Assembly (NCBI GenBank): GCA_016278485.1
Contig: JADQBT010000002.1
Span: forward strand, 1-64,000
Direction of reading: 5' to 3'
DNA from: Halanaerobiales bacterium
GTDB lineage: Bacteria; Bacillota; Halanaerobiia; Halanaerobiales; Halanaerobiaceae
DNA length: 64,000 bases
The notes beneath the pieces are model-generated. The model had not been told where the DNA came from. It saw only the letters and a list, made by a program, of their open reading frames with translations, and did no database searches. The translations under genes were made by a program, and so were the position numbers. Below are positions 49,329-58,104 of this stretch, one piece after another. The number at the start of each line of letters is the position of its first letter. Positions within the stretch are counted from its first letter, which is position 1.

Positions 49329-49556
49329 ATTATTTTTGAACCAATTAATTATATCATCAGATTCATATAATGCTTTTCCATCTATTATTAAACAAGGGAC
49401 CTGTTTTTTACCACCAAGCTCAATTAATTCGACTTCGGCAGCAGGTTCTTTTTTTATATCCTTAGTTTCAACTTCTATTTTATTTTCTTCTAAATACCGA
49501 AATACTTTCTGACAATAAGGACAGGCTGGAAAATGATATAAAGTAAGTTTTTGCAT
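49323..49556 (-). CDS. Glutaredoxin-like protein
   Basis: This 77-residue glutaredoxin-fold thiol reductase has active site PACPYCQKV (Cys-Pro-Tyr-Cys), cis-proline segment KKQVPCLIIDG and a C-terminal LYESDDIINWF helix. It reduces disulfides or mixed thiols. It converges on the SBP-glycosidase gene with a 6-base overlap. AGAGAGG precedes the ATG. Confidence 0.93.
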   Translation of the reverse strand: MQKLTLYHFPACPYCQKVFRYLEENKIEVETKDIKKEPAAEVELIELGGKKQVPCLIIDGKALYESDDIINWFKNNL

Positions 49557-49604
49557 TTGAACACCTCTCTCAAATTTTTTTAACCAAGTTAAATATATAA
49601 TTCG

Positions 49605-49648
49605 TTAAGTTGTTCTTGATTCCTTTCTATATTTTTAAGTTGTTCTTG
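49605..49648. repeat. Two direct copies of a 14-base repeat
   Basis: TTAAGTTGTTCTTG occurs at 49605-49618 and again at 49635-49648, a 30-base period. It lies in the intergenic region ahead of the DUF2785 gene, whose -10 is about 50 bases further on. Confidence 0.6.
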
Positions 49649-49737
49649 TAATAAGCTTTATTAAAGAGGATTTTAATGTTTTATGGATAATAATAATATA
49701 TAATGAGAAAATTATTAATTAAGAAGGGATGATGAAT

Positions 49738-50562
49738 ATGAATGAAGCAGAAATTAAGGAAAGATTAATAATTATTAAGGGAAATGATTTTGAATTAAAA
49801 CCTGGCATGGACATCGATTTAATAACTAAAGAAATGCTAAAATATATTGGCTCTACTGATCCGGAATTGAGAGATCTTCTAATTTATCAAACTTTTTATC
49901 GCTGGATTTTAGAAGATAAATACAATGCTGAAAAACTTAGTGAAATTGCTGAAATAGCGATTGATGACCGCCATCTTTTATATAAATTAGGTGAAAAAGG
50001 ATCTGATTCAGTATTTACACGTACCTTTTCTTCACTACTTTGTGCTCTTATTTTACATGCAGATCGGAAACGCAATTTTCTCTCAGAAGATATGTTTCAT
50101 GAGATAAAGGGTGCATTATATAAATACCTGGAAGAAGAGAATGATACAAGAGGATTTGTGCCCGGAAAAGGCTGGGCCCATGGAATTGCTCATGTGGCAG
50201 ATGCATTAGAGGAATTACCGTATTTCGAGTATTTAACTGATGAAGATTTACATGAATTATTAGTCTTAATAAGAAATAAAATGATTACCAATCAGAGTAT
50301 ATATATTTCCCTGGAAGATGAAAGAATGGCCAATGCAGTTGTAACTGTATTTAAACAACATTGTATGGCAAAAGAAGATATTTTTAACTGGTTAGATTCA
50401 TTTAATAATATTGAAGCAGATTTTGATTGGGCAGAAGGACGTTTTGCTATTCATAACTTAAAATTATTCTTAAAGAGTCTTTACTTTAAGGTGGTTGCAG
50501 CAGAATCACTTGAACCTGAAATAGCTGAAAAAATTAAAGACGTAATACTTAAAACTAGATAA
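49738..50562 (+). CDS. DUF2785 family protein
   Basis: This 274-residue cytoplasmic alpha-helical protein matches DUF2785 (PF10978) through NDTRGFVPGKGWAHGIAHVADAL in its middle. The function of the family is unknown. I chose the ATG at 49738, 9 bases after AGAAGGG; the ATGs at 49729 and 49732 are too close to that site. The gene is monocistronic. Confidence 0.88.
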   Translation: MNEAEIKERLIIIKGNDFELKPGMDIDLITKEMLKYIGSTDPELRDLLIYQTFYRWILEDKYNAEKLSEIAEIAIDDRHLLYKLGEKGSDSVFTRTFSSLLCALILHADRKRNFLSEDMFHEIKGALYKYLEEENDTRGFVPGKGWAHGIAHVADALEELPYFEYLTDEDLHELLVLIRNKMITNQSIYISLEDERMANAVVTVFKQHCMAKEDIFNWLDSFNNIEADFDWAEGRFAIHNLKLFLKSLYFKVVAAESLEPEIAEKIKDVILKTR

Positions 50563-50624
50563 AAGGGTGGGAAGAGATGAAAGGCCACTTCTTGCTAATC
50601 TAGCATATAAATTTATGAAAAAGG

Positions 50625-50656
50625 GTTGTCGTGTTTTGTGCACGACAACTTATTGT
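50625..50656 (+). terminator. Terminator of the DUF2785 gene
   Basis: GTTGTCGTG and CACGACAAC form a 9-bp stem with a 7-base loop, followed by the T-rich TTATTGTTTAT. Confidence 0.7.
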
Positions 50657-50785
50657 TTATTTATAGTGAAATATATCACATGTGAAAAGGTGAGTTTAAC
50701 GTAGAATTTTACATAATATTAATGAAAAATGGAGATAATTAATAATGATTGACTAAATAATCGTAAATTATAAGTAAAAAAGTAC

Positions 50786-50814
50786 TTGCAAAAAGAAAAA
50801 ACATCTGTTATTCT
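50786..50814 (+). promoter_or_regulatory. Promoter of adhE
   Basis: TTGCAA (50786-50791) and TATTCT (50809-50814) are 17 bases apart. The stretch 50657-50785 has no gene; it holds a TCACATGTGA palindrome at 50676-50685. Confidence 0.6.
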
Positions 50815-50853
50815 TATATTTGTCAAATAAATCACATATTTTTTTGTTAAATC

Positions 50854-50871
50854 TTGTTAAATGTTTCACAT
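50854..50871 (+). promoter_or_regulatory. Candidate Rex (NADH/NAD+) operator
   Basis: TTGTTAA-ATGT-TTCACAT resembles the Rex site TTGTTAA-N4-TTAACAA: the left half is exact and the right half matches 5 of 7. It lies in the leader between the adhE promoter and start codon, where Rex could repress when NADH is low. Confidence 0.55.
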
Positions 50872-50906
50872 AGTATTAATTAAGTTATCTCTAAGGGGGC
50901 TAAATA

Positions 50907-53501
50907 ATGGAAAACAGAAAAGTAACAAATATTGAAGAGTTAGATGCACTAATTGCAGATGTTCTGCAGGCTCAGATGGACTATGCAACATATTCACAAG
51001 AAGAAGTAGATGAAATTTTTCGGAGAGCATCAATTGCTGCTAATGATCAGAGAATTCAGCTTGCCAAACTGGCTGTAGAAGATACAGGTATGGGAGTAGT
51101 AGAAGATAAGGTAATAAAAAATCACTTTTCATCTGAATTTATTTATAACAAATACAGAAACGATAAAACATGTGGTGAAATTGAAGTTGATTCATCTTAT
51201 GGGATTAAAAAAATTGCTGATCCAATTGGAGTATTAGCTGGTATTGTACCTGTTACAAATCCAACTTCAACTACAATATTCAAATCTTTGATTTCTTTAA
51301 AAACCAGGAACGTTATAATCTTTTCTCCTCATCCTGGAGCAAAGAAGTGTACTGTAGAAGCTGCTCGAGTAATTCTAAACGCGGCTATTGAAGCGGGTGC
51401 ACCTAAAAATATTATTGGCTGGATCGATGAGCCTTCTATTGAATTATCACAGAGATTGATGAAACATCCAGATGTAAACTTGATTCTAGCTACTGGTGGT
51501 CCGAGTATGGTTAAAGCAGCTTATTCTTCTGGTAAGCCTGCTATTGGGGTTGGAGCAGGCAATACTCCGGCCATTATAGATGAAACAGCTCATTTGAAAA
51601 TGGCAGTTAGTTCTATTTTGATGAGCAAGACATTTGATAATGGTGTTATATGTGCATCAGAACAATCAGTGACAATTTTAGATGAGGTTTATGCTGAAGT
51701 AAGACAAGAGTTTATTAACCGTGGAGCATATATTTTAAACGAAACTGAAAGAGAAAAAGTAGCTGATATACTTGTTGTTGATGGTCATATTAATCCTAAA
51801 ATTGTAGGACAGACGGCAGAACAGCTTGCGGAAATGGCTGGAATAAATGTACCAGAGGATGCTAAAATTCTGATAGCAGAGGTAGATGAAATTGGCATTG
51901 ATGAGCCATTTTCTTATGAAAAACTTTCTCCCACACTTGCTATGTATCGAGTAAATACATTTGAAGAAGCTGTAGATAATGCAGTTGAACTTGTTAAATT
52001 TGGTGGAATTGGTCATACTTCAGTTTTATATACAGATCAGATAAATCAAGAGCGTAAAGATTATTTTGGATCTAAAATGAAAACAGGAAGAATTTTGATT
52101 AATATGCCATCCTCACAAGGAGCTATCGGTGATATATATAATTTTAAGTTAGAGCCTTCGCTTACTTTAGGTTGTGGATCTTGGGGAGGAAACTCAATAA
52201 GCGAGAATGTGGGGGTCAAGCATCTAATGAATATTAAAACAATAGCGGAAAGAAAAGAAAATATGCTTTGGTTTAGAGTACCTGAAAGAATATATTTTAA
52301 GTATGGTTCTTTACCAATTGCTCTGCAAGAATTAGAAGGTAAAAAACGTGCATTTATTATGACAGATAAACCTCTTTCAGAGATGGGTTATACTGAACGG
52401 GTAACAGTTGAACTTGAAAAAGCGGATATTGATTATAGAGTATTTTCAGATGTTCAACCAGATCCTACTATTTCTACAGTGCGTAAAGCTGTTAAACAAA
52501 TGAATAGCTTTGAACCTGACATTATAATCGCCCTTGGTGGTGGCTCACCAATGGATGCTGCCAAAATTTCTTGGCTGTTATATGAACATCCTGAAGCTGA
52601 GTTCAAGGAATTATCGATGACGTTTATGGATATTAGAAAACGAATCTATAAATTCCCTGAGTTAGGAAATAAAGCTTACTTTGTAGCAATTCCAACTACT
52701 TCAGGTACTGGTTCTGAAGTGACACCATTTGCAGTAGTGACAGATGATGATACTGGTATTAAATATCCAATTGCCGATTATGAATTAACACCTGATATGG
52801 CAATAGTTGATCCAGACCTAGTTTTGTCTATGCCTGCTAAATTGACTGCTTACTCTGGAATAGATGCTTTGGTACATGCAATAGAAGCTTATGTTTCAGT
52901 ATTCTCTAATGAATATACTAAAGGTTTAGCTTTAGAATCAATCCGGTTAATCTTTAAATATTTACCTGATTCTTATCAACACGGTGCAGATGATAGGAAA
53001 GCGAAAGAAAAAATTCATTATGCAGCCACAACAGCAGGTATGGCTTTTGCCAATGCTTTTTTGGGTATTTGTCACTCAATGGCTCACAAATTAGGTTCTG
53101 CTTTTAAATTACCACATGGTCTTGCTAACTCCCTTTTAATAAACCAGGTTATTAAATACAATGCAAGTAATAAACCAGTCAAACAGACTGCGTTTCCTCA
53201 ATATAAGTATCCACTTTCTAAAACCAATTATGCTAAAATTGCAGATTATTTGGACCTTGGTGGAAGAACTGAAGATGAGAAAGTTGATCTATTAATTGAA
53301 GCAATTGCTGAGCTCAAAAGAAAAATTAATATACCTGAAAGCATTGAAGAGGCAGGTGTTACTGAGCAAAGATTACGCAGTAAACTTGATATTATCTCTG
53401 AGCTTGCTTTTGATGATCAATGTACTGGTGCTAATCCTAGGTACCCGCTTATCAATGAGATTAAAGAATTATATCTAAAAGCCTATTATGGTGAAGTATA
53501 A
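50907..53501 (+). CDS. adhE: Bifunctional aldehyde/alcohol dehydrogenase
   Basis: AdhE converts acetyl-CoA to ethanol in two NADH-dependent steps. Residues 1-440 form the CoA-acylating aldehyde dehydrogenase (GIVPVTNPTSTTIFKSL, nucleophilic Cys in GVICASEQS). Residues 460-864 form the iron-dependent alcohol dehydrogenase (ALGGGSPMDAAK, DALVHAIEAY, GICHSMAHKLG, LPHGLANSLL). The 864-residue length is normal, and the enzyme forms spirosomes in other species. AGGGGG precedes the ATG. The gene stands alone under a probable Rex site, the usual control of ethanol fermentation. Confidence 0.96.
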   Translation: MENRKVTNIEELDALIADVLQAQMDYATYSQEEVDEIFRRASIAANDQRIQLAKLAVEDTGMGVVEDKVIKNHFSSEFIYNKYRNDKTCGEIEVDSSYGIKKIADPIGVLAGIVPVTNPTSTTIFKSLISLKTRNVIIFSPHPGAKKCTVEAARVILNAAIEAGAPKNIIGWIDEPSIELSQRLMKHPDVNLILATGGPSMVKAAYSSGKPAIGVGAGNTPAIIDETAHLKMAVSSILMSKTFDNGVICASEQSVTILDEVYAEVRQEFINRGAYILNETEREKVADILVVDGHINPKIVGQTAEQLAEMAGINVPEDAKILIAEVDEIGIDEPFSYEKLSPTLAMYRVNTFEEAVDNAVELVKFGGIGHTSVLYTDQINQERKDYFGSKMKTGRILINMPSSQGAIGDIYNFKLEPSLTLGCGSWGGNSISENVGVKHLMNIKTIAERKENMLWFRVPERIYFKYGSLPIALQELEGKKRAFIMTDKPLSEMGYTERVTVELEKADIDYRVFSDVQPDPTISTVRKAVKQMNSFEPDIIIALGGGSPMDAAKISWLLYEHPEAEFKELSMTFMDIRKRIYKFPELGNKAYFVAIPTTSGTGSEVTPFAVVTDDDTGIKYPIADYELTPDMAIVDPDLVLSMPAKLTAYSGIDALVHAIEAYVSVFSNEYTKGLALESIRLIFKYLPDSYQHGADDRKAKEKIHYAATTAGMAFANAFLGICHSMAHKLGSAFKLPHGLANSLLINQVIKYNASNKPVKQTAFPQYKYPLSKTNYAKIADYLDLGGRTEDEKVDLLIEAIAELKRKINIPESIEEAGVTEQRLRSKLDIISELAFDDQCTGANPRYPLINEIKELYLKAYYGEV

Positions 53502-53574
53502 TTATTAAGTAGTTTATTGCTAGAATGAGTATAATATGATAATATTTAAAAAAGAGAAAAAAGGAGGTAAGACC

Positions 53575-54204
53575 ATGAAATATGATGAAAAAATATCATT
53601 TTATACTCATCTAGCAGGTTTCATTCTGGCAGTTATCGGAACAATTTATCTATTGTTTAGTCTTAAATTAAATTTAAGTCAAATATTAGTTACATTAGTA
53701 TATGGTATATCAGTCAGCTTTCTATTTTTAGCTAGCTCACTTTATCATTATAATAAAAAGGCAGAAAATGAAATAACTATTTGGCGCAAATTAGATCATT
53801 TGGCGATATTTTTTATGATTGCCGGATCTTATACTCCAATTATTTACGAATACTTATCTGGCACAATGCAGTGGACTATAATAATATTACAATGGGTTCT
53901 AGTTCTAGGTGGATTTTTCTTTAAATTCTTTTATTTAAATGCGCCTAGAATTCTTTATACTGTAATCTATCTTTTAATGGGATGGATTGGTATGGTGGCT
54001 ATTAGACAGCTCTGGCTCAATATGTCAGGTCTTGCGCTAACTCTTTTATTTGCAGGAGGACTCTCATTCACAATAGGGGCTATTTTTTACATTCTCAAGA
54101 AACCAAATAAAAATCCTGCTCTTGGATTTCATGAAATTTTTCATATATTCATTTTACTAGGAGCTATTTTCCATTATTTATTAGTCTATCAAGCTATGTC
54201 ATAA
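53575..54204 (+). CDS. Hemolysin III family membrane protein
   Basis: This 209-residue protein has seven membrane segments and the HlyIII/PAQR metal-site pattern: SSLYHYN, RKLDHLAIFFMIAGSYTP and a C-terminal FHEIFHIF pair of histidines. In bacteria the role is uncertain; PAQR relatives may be zinc-dependent hydrolases. I chose the ATG at 53575, 6 bases after AAAGGAGG. Confidence 0.92.
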   Translation: MKYDEKISFYTHLAGFILAVIGTIYLLFSLKLNLSQILVTLVYGISVSFLFLASSLYHYNKKAENEITIWRKLDHLAIFFMIAGSYTPIIYEYLSGTMQWTIIILQWVLVLGGFFFKFFYLNAPRILYTVIYLLMGWIGMVAIRQLWLNMSGLALTLLFAGGLSFTIGAIFYILKKPNKNPALGFHEIFHIFILLGAIFHYLLVYQAMS

Positions 54205-54207
54205 ATT

Positions 54208-54855
54208 CTATCCACCATAAGTAAGATCCTGTTCGTTATACCAGTTAAGCGCTTCATAAAATTTTTCATCTTTGAAGTCTGGCCAGTAATCATCAATTAC
54301 ATAAAAATCAGCATAAATTGATTGTGCTGGTAAAAATCCGCTTAGACGTCGCCTACCTCCCCAGCGAATAATAAGGTCAACTCTAGATATATCACTAGAA
54401 CGCAAATAAGGAATTATTTTATATTTTTTTTGGTCTTGATGGTTATTTAGGTGATTTAAGTCCCATTGCCAACCGTAATTAACCAAAAAATTAACTCTAA
54501 TACCACCTGATCCAATTTTTACTCTATCTTTTGTATAAGGTTTTAATTCTTCTGGGAACATAGGGGTTTCAGTGTTACCAATTACTAGTAGTGAAATATC
54601 TTCAGTTGCTATTAAATTTACGGCATCTACACAAGCTTTTTGAAATGCTTTAGTCTGATAAGTTGGCCTTTTAGTATTATCCATGGTAAAACCATAAAAG
54701 GTTAGTTCTTTAACACCTTCTTTTTTACATAGTTTTAATAGCTTCAAGCCCGGATTTAATCCATGTTGATAGCCTTTTTCTTTACTGAAGCCTTTATTGA
54801 TGGACCAACGTCGATTACCGTCAGGAATGACACCTATGTGTTCAGGTACTCTCAT
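54208..54855 (-). CDS. Divergent cis-prenyltransferase (UppS-like)
   Basis: This 215-residue member of the undecaprenyl-diphosphate-synthase family is shorter than the usual 240-250. The catalytic Asp lies in IPDGNRRWS (MDGNGRWA in housekeeping UppS). GHRAG is replaced by GYQHG, and the RTGGExRxSNF motif by RWGGRRRLSGFLPAQ, while the final YADFYVIDDYWPDF segment is kept. The changes suggest a different chain length or substrate. It is divergently placed beside a UbiA prenyltransferase, 79 bases apart. AGGTGA precedes the ATG. Confidence 0.8.
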   Translation of the reverse strand: MRVPEHIGVIPDGNRRWSINKGFSKEKGYQHGLNPGLKLLKLCKKEGVKELTFYGFTMDNTKRPTYQTKAFQKACVDAVNLIATEDISLLVIGNTETPMFPEELKPYTKDRVKIGSGGIRVNFLVNYGWQWDLNHLNNHQDQKKYKIIPYLRSSDISRVDLIIRWGGRRRLSGFLPAQSIYADFYVIDDYWPDFKDEKFYEALNWYNEQDLTYGG

Positions 54856-54934
54856 TTTATCACCTCATTTTTACTTTACTATATTATTACCAAAAAAGGT
54901 TAAATTTAATATTATTAATCGGAGGTTTTTAATA

Positions 54935-55882
54935 ATGTCTTTGAAAAGTTTTTTAAAGTTAGTTGAAATTCAAACTAAAGCTGCCAGTCAAATCCCACTA
55001 ATTCTTGGTAGTATATCAGCATTATATTTATTTAATAAATTTGATCTCATAAATTTCTTACTTATGTTTATATCTTTGCTTTGTATTGATATGGCGACTA
55101 CTGCAATTAACAATTATAATGATTATCGAACAGCTATTAAAAAAAGTGGTTTTAACTATGATAATCATAATGCAATTGTCAGGGACCAACTTTCTATATT
55201 TTCTGTAAGAATGGTAATTGGAACGCTTATTTTAATTGCAACAGTAACTGGTCTATTATTATTTTTAAATACGGATATAGTAGTGCTTTTGTTGGGTGTA
55301 ATTTCATTCATTGTTGCTATTTTATATACTTCTGGACCAATACCGATTTCACGGACACCTTTTGGAGAAATTTTTTCGGGATTTTTTATGGGATTCATTA
55401 TTGTATTTTTAAGTACATATATACATGTTCATGATTCGGACTTGCTTAATCTCACAATGCAAAACGATTTGTTTATATTTAAGATTAATTATCAATATTT
55501 ATTTAGTATATTTTTTATATCTATTCCTACAATGTTAGGTATCGCTAATATAATGTTAGCTAATAACATTTGTGATATTGAAGATGATAAAATTAATAAT
55601 AGATATACATTGCCTATCTATATTGGACGCAAAAATTCATTGCAACTATTTCAAGCTCTCTATTATAGCATTTATCTTTCAATAATCATCGGTGTAATCT
55701 TTAATATTTTACCACTCTTTTCATTAATAACTTTACTGACAGCTATTATTGTATATAAATCAATTAAACTTTTTAAAGTAAAGCAGACCAAAAAGGAAAC
55801 TTTTGTTTTATCTGTTAAAAATTTTATACTGATTAGTATAGTCCATATTGCAGGATTAATAATCAATTTATTAATCAGATAG
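54935..55882 (+). CDS. UbiA-family prenyltransferase (MenA-like)
   Basis: This 315-residue integral membrane enzyme transfers a polyprenyl chain to an aromatic or other acceptor. The first Asp-rich motif is NNYNDYRTAIKKSG and the second is CDIEDDKINNRYTLP, giving the MenA-like pattern. No menaquinone genes are in the window, and the acceptor is unknown. I chose the ATG at 54935, 9 bases after GGAGG; the longer frame runs into the divergent UppS-like gene. Pairing with that gene suggests a shared polyprenyl product. Confidence 0.85.
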   Translation: MSLKSFLKLVEIQTKAASQIPLILGSISALYLFNKFDLINFLLMFISLLCIDMATTAINNYNDYRTAIKKSGFNYDNHNAIVRDQLSIFSVRMVIGTLILIATVTGLLLFLNTDIVVLLLGVISFIVAILYTSGPIPISRTPFGEIFSGFFMGFIIVFLSTYIHVHDSDLLNLTMQNDLFIFKINYQYLFSIFFISIPTMLGIANIMLANNICDIEDDKINNRYTLPIYIGRKNSLQLFQALYYSIYLSIIIGVIFNILPLFSLITLLTAIIVYKSIKLFKVKQTKKETFVLSVKNFILISIVHIAGLIINLLIR

Positions 55883-55924
55883 TATTAATGAAGTTGAAGT
55901 TGGGTTAAATCAGGAGTGAATTAG

Positions 55925-56716
55925 ATGCAGCCAAAATTAAGTCAAGATATGAATAATAAGATTGTGAAGGCAATTGCTGAATTTGAAATGATTAAAGAAG
56001 GAGATAAGGTTTTAGTTGGCTTATCTGGGGGTAAAGATAGTAGTTTTTTACTTTATGCTCTTTCAGTTTTGCAAAAATATATGGCGGTTAATTTTCAGCT
56101 AGAGGCAGTGACGGTTGATCCTGGGTTTTCCAGTGATACAAATTTTCAACCATTAGTTAATCTATGTAAGGAACTTGAAGTAGATTATCATCTAATTAAG
56201 ACTAGAATTGCTGAATATATTTTAGCAGAAGAGAATACGAATCCGTGTTCAAAATGCGCGCATTTTCGTAAAGGAGCAATTATTAAATATATGTTGGCTA
56301 ATAATTTTAATAAATTAGCCTTTGGTCATCATTATGATGATGCTGTAGAAACATTTTTAATGAGTATTATCTATTCAGGACAATTGCAAACATTGCAACC
56401 AGTTCGTTTCTTATCTGAATCGGAAATTAATCTGATTAGACCATTAATTTACCTTCGTGAAAAAGATATTATTGCAGAGCAAAAGAAAATTGGTTATCAG
56501 ATTTTGCAAAGTCCGTGTCCTTATGATACAAAATCTGCCCGGGCTGTTATAAGGAACAAATATCAGGAACTATTTAATGATAAACAGATATTTTCTAATA
56601 TTAGCAAGGCAATGCGAGAGGGAAATAATATAGAACTCTGGCCAGAAGAAAAATCATATGAACAAATAAGCCAGGCAATGAAATATCTATGGACAAAAAA
56701 TACCAGCCCAAATTAG
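55925..56716 (+). CDS. TtcA-like tRNA thiolation PP-loop ATPase
   Basis: This 263-residue N-type ATP pyrophosphatase has the PP-loop SGGKDSS (34-40), CSKCAHFRKGAI (TtcA reads CSLCSRLRRG) and GHHYDDAVETFLM, followed by PCPYD. TtcA inserts sulfur at cytidine 32 of tRNAs using a [4Fe-4S] cluster held by such cysteines. A related role in another tRNA thiolation is possible. AGGAG precedes the ATG. Confidence 0.87.
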   Translation: MQPKLSQDMNNKIVKAIAEFEMIKEGDKVLVGLSGGKDSSFLLYALSVLQKYMAVNFQLEAVTVDPGFSSDTNFQPLVNLCKELEVDYHLIKTRIAEYILAEENTNPCSKCAHFRKGAIIKYMLANNFNKLAFGHHYDDAVETFLMSIIYSGQLQTLQPVRFLSESEINLIRPLIYLREKDIIAEQKKIGYQILQSPCPYDTKSARAVIRNKYQELFNDKQIFSNISKAMREGNNIELWPEEKSYEQISQAMKYLWTKNTSPN

Positions 56717-56727
56717 CTGGTATTTTA
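56699..56727. terminator. Bidirectional terminator between ttcA-like gene and pepT
   Basis: AATACCAGC and GCTGGTATT form a 9-bp stem with an 8-base loop, flanked by A-rich sequence on one side and TTAAAT on the other. It overlaps the end of the ttcA-like gene. Confidence 0.7.
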
Positions 56728-56738
56728 AATTCTATCTT

Positions 56739-57968
56739 TTAATTTTTTTCAGCATTTAACTGGGCAATATTAACAATAACTTCAACTGACTTTAACATCG
56801 ATTCTATTGGAATAAATTCAAATTTACCGTGAAAGTTATGGCCGCCCGTAAAAAGATTGGGAGTAGGTAACCCCATAAATGAAAGTCTTGCCCCATCGGT
56901 TCCACCACGAATTGGTTTGAGTTTTGGCTTGAGATTAGCCTTTTCCATTGCTTTTTTAGCTAGTTCAATGATTTCCATTTTAGTTTCTATCTTTTCCCTC
57001 ATATTATAATACTGATCTTTTAATTTGAGTTCTACGGTTCCGGCACCATATTCTTGATTTAATTTTCCAACAATGTCTTTTAGATAAGTTTTTCTTTTAG
57101 CAAAATTTTCTTCAGAAAAATCTCTGATAATATATTTCAAATATGTATTTTCTACTTCACCATCAATTTTTAGTAGATGATAGAAACCTTCATATTTTTC
57201 AGTATGCTCAGGGATTTCTTTACTAGGTAGACTGTTTATTAACTTGCTAGCGATTAACATTGAATTAACCATTTTATCTTTGGCTGTACCTGGATGAACA
57301 TTAATTCCTTTTATCTTAATTTCTGCAGATGCTGCATTAAAATTTTCATATTCTAATTCACCAATTTCACCACCGTCTATTGTAAATGCAAACTCGGCTC
57401 CAAATTTTTTTACATCAAAGTGATCAGCACCGCGTCCTACTTCTTCATCTGGTGTAAAACAGATTTTAATTTTGCCGTGTTTGATTTCAGGATGTTTAAT
57501 TAGGTAATGGATAGCAGTGATTATTTCGGCTATCCCAGCTTTGTCATCTGCTCCAAGTAGAGTAGTTCCATTTGTAACTATTAGATCCTGGCTAGTATAT
57601 TTTTTTAATTCAGGAAATTTAGCAGGAGTTAGTTCAATATTATTTTCTGCATTTAGTAAAATATTGTTACCATTATAGTTAGTTATTATTTTTGGATTAA
57701 TATTTTTACCACTATAATCAGGGCTTGTGTCCAGATGTGCTATAAAGCCTATAGTTGGAATCTCCTGATCTGTATTCGCAGCTAAAGTAGCCATTAAATA
57801 TCCGTTCTGATCAAGCGTTACTTTTTTTAAACCAATTTCTTTTAATTCTTCTGCTAATTTTTGTGCAAAATTGTATTGCTTATCAGTTGTAGGTGTGCTT
57901 TGCTTTGTTTCATCTGACTGAGTGTCAATTTTTACATAATCTAAAAATCTTTTTACTACCTCTTCCAT
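56739..57968 (-). CDS. pepT: Tripeptide aminopeptidase
   Basis: PepT, a zinc peptidase of the M20 family, releases N-terminal residues from tripeptides. Landmarks are [39 protein letters not shown] (catalytic Glu pair), [13 protein letters not shown] and [12 protein letters not shown] with a closing [11 protein letters not shown] chose the ATG at 57968, 9 bases after AAAGG; the ATG at 57977 overlaps that site. It would finish peptides brought in by the dpp system. Confidence 0.95.
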   Translation of the reverse strand: MEEVVKRFLDYVKIDTQSDETKQSTPTTDKQYNFAQKLAEELKEIGLKKVTLDQNGYLMATLAANTDQEIPTIGFIAHLDTSPDYSGKNINPKIITNYNGNNILLNAENNIELTPAKFPELKKYTSQDLIVTNGTTLLGADDKAGIAEIITAIHYLIKHPEIKHGKIKICFTPDEEVGRGADHFDVKKFGAEFAFTIDGGEIGELEYENFNAASAEIKIKGINVHPGTAKDKMVNSMLIASKLINSLPSKEIPEHTEKYEGFYHLLKIDGEVENTYLKYIIRDFSEENFAKRKTYLKDIVGKLNQEYGAGTVELKLKDQYYNMREKIETKMEIIELAKKAMEKANLKPKLKPIRGGTDGARLSFMGLPTPNLFTGGHNFHGKFEFIPIESMLKSVEVIVNIAQLNAEKN

Positions 57969-58041
57969 ATTATCCATCCTTTCAAATGATTAATCTAATT
58001 GAAGTATATTTAATTTAACAAAATAATGCAAACAAAATTAC

Positions 58042-58088
58042 TTGCTAAATATATATTTGCATGATAAAATATACAAAACAAATGTTCG
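58042..58088 (+). promoter_or_regulatory. Promoter of the Y-family polymerase gene with LexA box
   Basis: TTGCTA (58042-58047) and TAAAAT (58065-58070) are 17 bases apart. CGAACATTTGTTTT, read on the minus strand at 58088-58075, matches the LexA consensus CGAACRNRYGTTYC at all but one or two positions and covers the transcription start. Confidence 0.75.
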
Positions 58089-58104
58089 CAAAGGGTGAGT
58101 GGAT

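Noticed and set aside
51735-52016. Minus-strand frame of 93 codons inside adhE
   Set aside because: It is antisense to the conserved aldehyde dehydrogenase domain, with Tyr/Phe/Lys-rich composition typical of shadow frames.
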